From the NCBI GenBank assembly GCA_001792895.1, contig MARA01000007.1, forward strand, positions 1,364,001-1,428,000: 64,000 nt of DNA. The letters run 5' to 3'. The stretch is from Lentinus brumalis. Lineage: Eukaryota; Basidiomycota; Agaricomycetes; Polyporales; Polyporaceae. Positions 60,101-64,000 of this stretch are shown here, one piece after another. The translations under genes were made by a program, and so were the position numbers. The notes beneath the pieces are model-generated. The model was not told the DNA's origin. It saw only the letters and a list, made by a program, of their open reading frames with translations, and searched no databases. The number at the start of each line of letters is the position of its first letter. Position 1 is the stretch's first letter.

Positions 60101-62836
60101 CGCAGCGAATGCCAGATGTTCCCGACGCCATCGGGTATTCTTGGGCGCAGCTCACTACCTGTTTCAAGGAAGGTCGCAACACACTCACCTTATCCAGCTT
60201 GCGTTTGCATCAGTGTGTATCGCAACAGCCTACGGGAGCATCACCTGCTAGGTCCCAACCGCCTTTTCGCCGGGCATCAACAAGAGATGGGTGGCGGCGG
60301 CCTGGCAGGGGAGCAATTTCCGAACCAAACATCCTGTGAGAACGGGAGCCCATGTTTCTTCATCTCGGCGCGGATGATGTCGCCTTCACGGCGGCTACAT
60401 GCAATCTGGCATCGTTGCTGACCGTGCTGTAGAGCAGTCTTTTCTTGCTGCCGTGGCGAAAGTCTCTCCAACATCGCCGACTTCATGTCCGCCTGTCCAC
60501 GCCTGCGGACATATCTGCACTGGTTTGACCAACCGTCGACGCCAGGCGCAGGTACGAACCTTGATCATATTAACGTGCGTCATGCTGACTCGAATGTGAC
60601 CAGGAGTAGACGATCGCACTACACTGTCGTGCATACGTAGGTATGGCGAGGTTGTCTTCCTACGGTCCTTGAGGAGCCTCCTCCGTCATAGCTGTCACCC
60701 TGACTTTTGTGGAGCTATCAGTCGAGCATCGGCCAACTCGGAATATCCCACTCAACGCCTCACCGCACCGTACCCTGTCCGGCGGCTGGGATCATCCTCC
60801 ACGGCTCTCCTACTCCCGCATCGTTCCTAGCCTGTGATTCACGACATGACAAGTGGCATCCGAGCATTCCCCTTCAGACTTGTCGCTCCTCGGATAAGTC
60901 ATAGCTTCCGACCATATTCCTAACGCACTCCGTGCCATCTTTACGCCCTCGGACCGAACACCAACGACGCAACGTAAATCTCGCGTCTACTGGCCACGAA
61001 CCCAGGACTGACGTGCTCTCTCACTGGTCGCAGGCCGGACAGGCTCCGAGGACCCGACGTCGACGCCCGCCATTGGCTCGCAAAACGCTCTTTGACTACT
61101 GGCTCCTGCGGCTTCCCTCGCTGACGCACGAGTCCGGCACACCAATGGGAAAATGGCGCACGCTGCCGGCGCTCGCGTGAACGACGATGACGGCATCTGC
61201 GAACGCGTCGTTCTCTCGCAAAATCGCGAGTCTGGACGAGTCTATCTGCCTGGTATCGCGATAGGGACTTCGAAACATCGGGATCGCGCGGCGCTGCATA
61301 TGTGTGTGCGTGTGCGAACTTGGATTCGGTTAATAGGACAAGATGCCCCTCCGAAGCGGCGCAGGCGGTACGACCACACGCGGGCGACACTCGGGAGGAT
61401 GGAATAAGTACGTCTTCGTTACGCGTCAGCGTTGGGTCTGATTAGTGAGTGTGTCGTCGGTGTTGGTCATGGCCGCACGTTGCTCATGCAGCCGTGATTC
61501 ATCCAGCATGCGGAAAACACAAGACAGAAGAGGATGCGAACTCGTCCTTGCGCCGCGCGCCATCCGATCGGACGAAGACAGGAAGCAAGTACTGACATAC
61601 GAGGCGCGCAGTGCCTTGCGCTGTTACGCAAAATTCTGGCGGCAGGAGCTTGCTGTGCGCGTCGTCGTCATTCTACCGGACTCATGCGTGCACGCCATTG
61701 GTCTGCATATTCGTGCAATCTGCACATAGGTCGGGCGTTCGGGCAGACCCGCCAGAGTCGCGCCGCCTCCGACCACTTCTCGCCTTCGACCCCCGTCCCC
61801 ACGCTGGTTAACCCCGCTATCTTTCCCGCGCTGAGCCCAAGCCATCTGCGTCCCTCGAGACGCGCATGCTCGTCGTGGCTTCTCGCGTCGGGATACGGTC
61901 CTGCGCCCGCGTCTGAGCTCTCGGGTGCAACACTCTGGCCCTCAGCCCTATGCTTCTTCTCTCGGCAGAGGTGAGTACGAGCGAATTTTTTCGCGCGTCG
62001 CACTGTCGCCGGTTGTCGCTTTAGGCTTTCGCGGATCGTGTCCGCCTGCGTGGCCCGGTGCGCCCAATACGGCATTAAGCCGTCGCATAGGGACGGCCAT
62101 GATGTACAAAGGCGCTACGTGGTTATCTCAGAGCGCGGAAGATGGACCGTTGAACCGTAGTCTGTGGCCTGAGGGAACACTTCGGAAAGACTGGCGGCGT
62201 CCGCCTGGTGAGATAACGGCTGGCTGCTCGGGGCCATGGCATCCCGACGACGAGGAGACTTAGGACCGACGTACCGACTTCCCGACGCGCCGAGAGAAGA
62301 CCTGCTGGGCACATTTTGGAGGCAGATAACACGGTGGATCGTCGATTGCCTACTGGGTACAGGCTATTGACTATTGGGTGGGAGGTATGCGGTGTCGTGC
62401 GTATTTATCTCTGTGTTCGTGTCACGTAGAAGACTCGGTGTATCCTTGGATGTTGGACCTGTAAGATGACAATGCAGTGGTTACTCGCGATATGTTTGCC
62501 ATGCCCGCCTTATATCTACGATGAATTGGTTTGACTGTGCTGGTAGGGCACCAATGCGTCGCAACAGATGCCAGGTAGCATGCCTATATTGTTTGTGCTC
62601 TAAGAGCTTGGCGACGGCGACGACTGAGTGGGTAGACGGCCTGCCTGCAATAGTGAAAGAATTACAACCGAAAGTCCCAACCATAGTGCAGTCACCATGC
62701 AGTGGCGCAAGAGAGCCTGGAGGGTAGTAGTGTGAGTCCACAAATGCACGCATACGGCTGGACGTTGAGACTCACCAAAACTGTATGCTCAAGCTACGTC
62801 CGTGTCGACCTTGATCATCGCACCCCCATCGCCGCC

Positions 62837-64000
62837 TTACTGTACATCTGGGTCACCGACGTCGGCATCGATGACAGAGGGCTCCATCGACGGTGGCGAT
62901 GCCTCGGTCGCTTCCTCGTCCTCATCCTCGTCCTCCTTTTTGCGTTCCTGCTCCATTCTCAACCGCTCGTCCTCCCGTATGCACGTGAACATGGGGAGGT
63001 ATCGTTGCACCTCTTCCCAACCCTTGGATTCGGCCTCGGTTCCGAATCCTTCAAGCGTAAGCCGATGAGGCTGCGAGGTAGGGAAAATGCGAGCCAAGAA
63101 GAGCGCCACCTTCTCCGGGCAGGCAATCGGCGACCGCGATACACTCATGAAGCGCAGGTTGGAGGCAGTGCTCGTTCGATCCTGTAGGTCGCCGTACAAG
63201 TGCTTCGGAGGGCCTGAACAGCCGGTTTGGGGTCCTTTCGCCCAGCTAGCTGCATCGAACCGCAGCCCAACCTCGCGCAAGTTAGGGGCATACAGAGCCA
63301 GATGTGCGAGGGCGGTGAGGCTGGGAAGGGTCTCATGACTATACGGATTTCCACGGCCGAGGTGGAACTTTTTGAGATGTGGCCAGGCCTTCGCCACGTC
63401 GAGAATGAACGCGTCATCGAAGGCGTGACGACAGTTCATAGCCGAGTCGAAGTACTTCATGAGAGAGAAGTCGAGTAAGGGACGCAGGTCCGCGGATCGG
63501 AGGACGGCCGCATTCTGTTGCGCTCCGGCCTCGTCAAGAATGACATACCGTGGGCGGATCTTGAGGTCGCGGAGAGAGAGCGGGGAACATTGCCTACGGA
63601 TGGCGGCGAAGAACTGGGAAATCAATTGAGCGGCCGGATCGTCTACGACCTCGAGAACGAGATCCTGAATGTGTGGTAGCGCTATGGCTTTGCTGAATGA
63701 GATGTATGTGGACATCGTTGTGGCTAGCAAGACATTGGTGAGTCCTGCGAACGACCCGGGCTGGAATGCTGATCCTGAGTAACACCACGTTGACGCGTCC
63801 GGAAGACGAATTCTGAGTGTTTGCAGCTTGCGGAGTTCTGCAAGGTGCATAATGGATGACGGTGAGACGGGAATATGCAGACATGTGAACTCTGTCAGGG
63901 AGTGCAGGCTAGATACGAGCGAAGATACCGCCGCAGATATCGCTGCGGACACTACGATCTCGGGGCTGAAGATCTCGAAGATTCTGAGGTAGCGAAATTT
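62837..64000 (-). CDS. F-box-like/leucine-rich protein D, partial (5' end beyond window)
   Basis: The frame is open from the stop (TAA, 62839-62837) to the last base of the window, 387 codons, so only exon 2 (incomplete) is present. The first visible residues, KFRYLRIFEIFSPEIVVSAA, align with KFHYLKTLTIMF in gene C. Similarity continues along the whole length, e.g. FDDAFILDVAKAWPHLKKF, LFLARIFP and RYLPMFTCIREDERLRM. Like C, it ends in an acidic tail (KKEDEDEDEEATEASPP). The F-box-like exon and start codon must lie to the right of 64000, if the two-exon layout of A-C holds. Probable SCF substrate receptor; target unknown. Confidence 0.8.
   Translation of the reverse strand, partial: KFRYLRIFEIFSPEIVVSAAISAAVSSLVSSLHSLTEFTCLHIPVSPSSIMHLAELRKLQTLRIRLPDASTWCYSGSAFQPGSFAGLTNVLLATTMSTYISFSKAIALPHIQDLVLEVVDDPAAQLISQFFAAIRRQCSPLSLRDLKIRPRYVILDEAGAQQNAAVLRSADLRPLLDFSLMKYFDSAMNCRHAFDDAFILDVAKAWPHLKKFHLGRGNPYSHETLPSLTALAHLALYAPNLREVGLRFDAASWAKGPQTGCSGPPKHLYGDLQDRTSTASNLRFMSVSRSPIACPEKVALFLARIFPTSQPHRLTLEGFGTEAESKGWEEVQRYLPMFTCIREDERLRMEQERKKEDEDEDEEATEASPPSMEPSVIDADVGDPDVQ

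Larger units (their letters stand above)
50313..62836. other. Gene-poor region, right part of desert
   Basis: 12.5 kb with no supported gene. The first 1 kb is pyrimidine-rich and probably contains the Ecl1-like 3' untranslated region. The rest is GC-rich, with short tandem arrays (listed separately), many spurious ORFs and no mobile-element signature. The last 0.5 kb is the 3' flank of F-box-like gene D. Confidence 0.5.

Noticed and set aside
31000..62800. Possible mating-type or pheromone-precursor locus in the desert
   Set aside because: Small ORFs were scanned for a C-terminal CaaX box with a short precursor layout, for homeodomain pairs and for seven-helix receptor sequence; none was convincing.
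31000..62800. Transposon or retroelement as explanation of the desert
   Set aside because: No reverse transcriptase, integrase, transposase or helicase motif, and no long terminal or inverted repeats, were found by reading; a repeat-library search is still needed to exclude decayed copies.

Overview
This window looks like nuclear DNA from a filamentous basidiomycete, probably an Agaricomycete. The evidence is many GT-AG introns of about 46-77 nt interrupting most genes, GC-rich coding sequence, a local family of F-box-like/leucine-rich proteins of the type expanded in mushrooms and polypores, and fungal-type gene content. The genus cannot be named from the sequence. I see no prokaryotic, viral or intact transposon genes, no rRNA, no convincing tRNA and no CRISPR array.

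Layout: positions 1-31 kb are gene dense. In order they hold a SPRY-domain protein (+), a Golgi GDPase/apyrase of the GDA1 type (-), a GCN4/cpc-1-like bZIP activator (-), a BTB protein (-), F-box-like protein A (-), a UbiE-type methyltransferase (-), a BCH/CRAL-TRIO + RhoGAP protein with 12 exons (+), F-box-like B and C in tandem (+,+), the tRNA-splicing endonuclease subunit SEN54 (-), a mitochondrial S-adenosylmethionine carrier (+, divergent from SEN54), a small Gly/Gln/Asn-rich protein (-), a RING-H2 protein (-) and a HOS3-like histone deacetylase (+, divergent from the RING gene). Exon boundaries were set by matching reading phase across GT-AG (in one case GC-AG) introns and by keeping family motifs continuous.

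From about 31 kb to 62.8 kb the window is nearly empty. I can support only one gene there, a long Ecl1-type zinc-motif protein at 48.5-50.3 kb. It is flanked by about 17.6 kb and 12.5 kb without recognisable genes. The GC-rich part of this desert (about 38.8-57.2 kb) carries at least eleven short perfect or near-perfect tandem arrays with 6-8 bp units, mostly 7 bp. A dense CCAAT cluster lies just upstream of the Ecl1-like gene. The right edge cuts a fourth F-box-like gene (D, -), the closest relative of gene C.

The genes do not form one pathway. They are housekeeping functions (glycosylation lumenal chemistry, tRNA splicing, mitochondrial SAM import), regulators (bZIP, HDAC, Ecl1-like, RhoGAP, RING, BTB) and a lineage-expanding F-box-like family. 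The most notable points are the isolated Ecl1-like gene in its repeat-flecked desert, a putative 12-nt microexon, a GC-AG intron, a frameshift-or-intron ambiguity in the SPRY gene, and the uORF/TGAGTCA leader of the bZIP gene.
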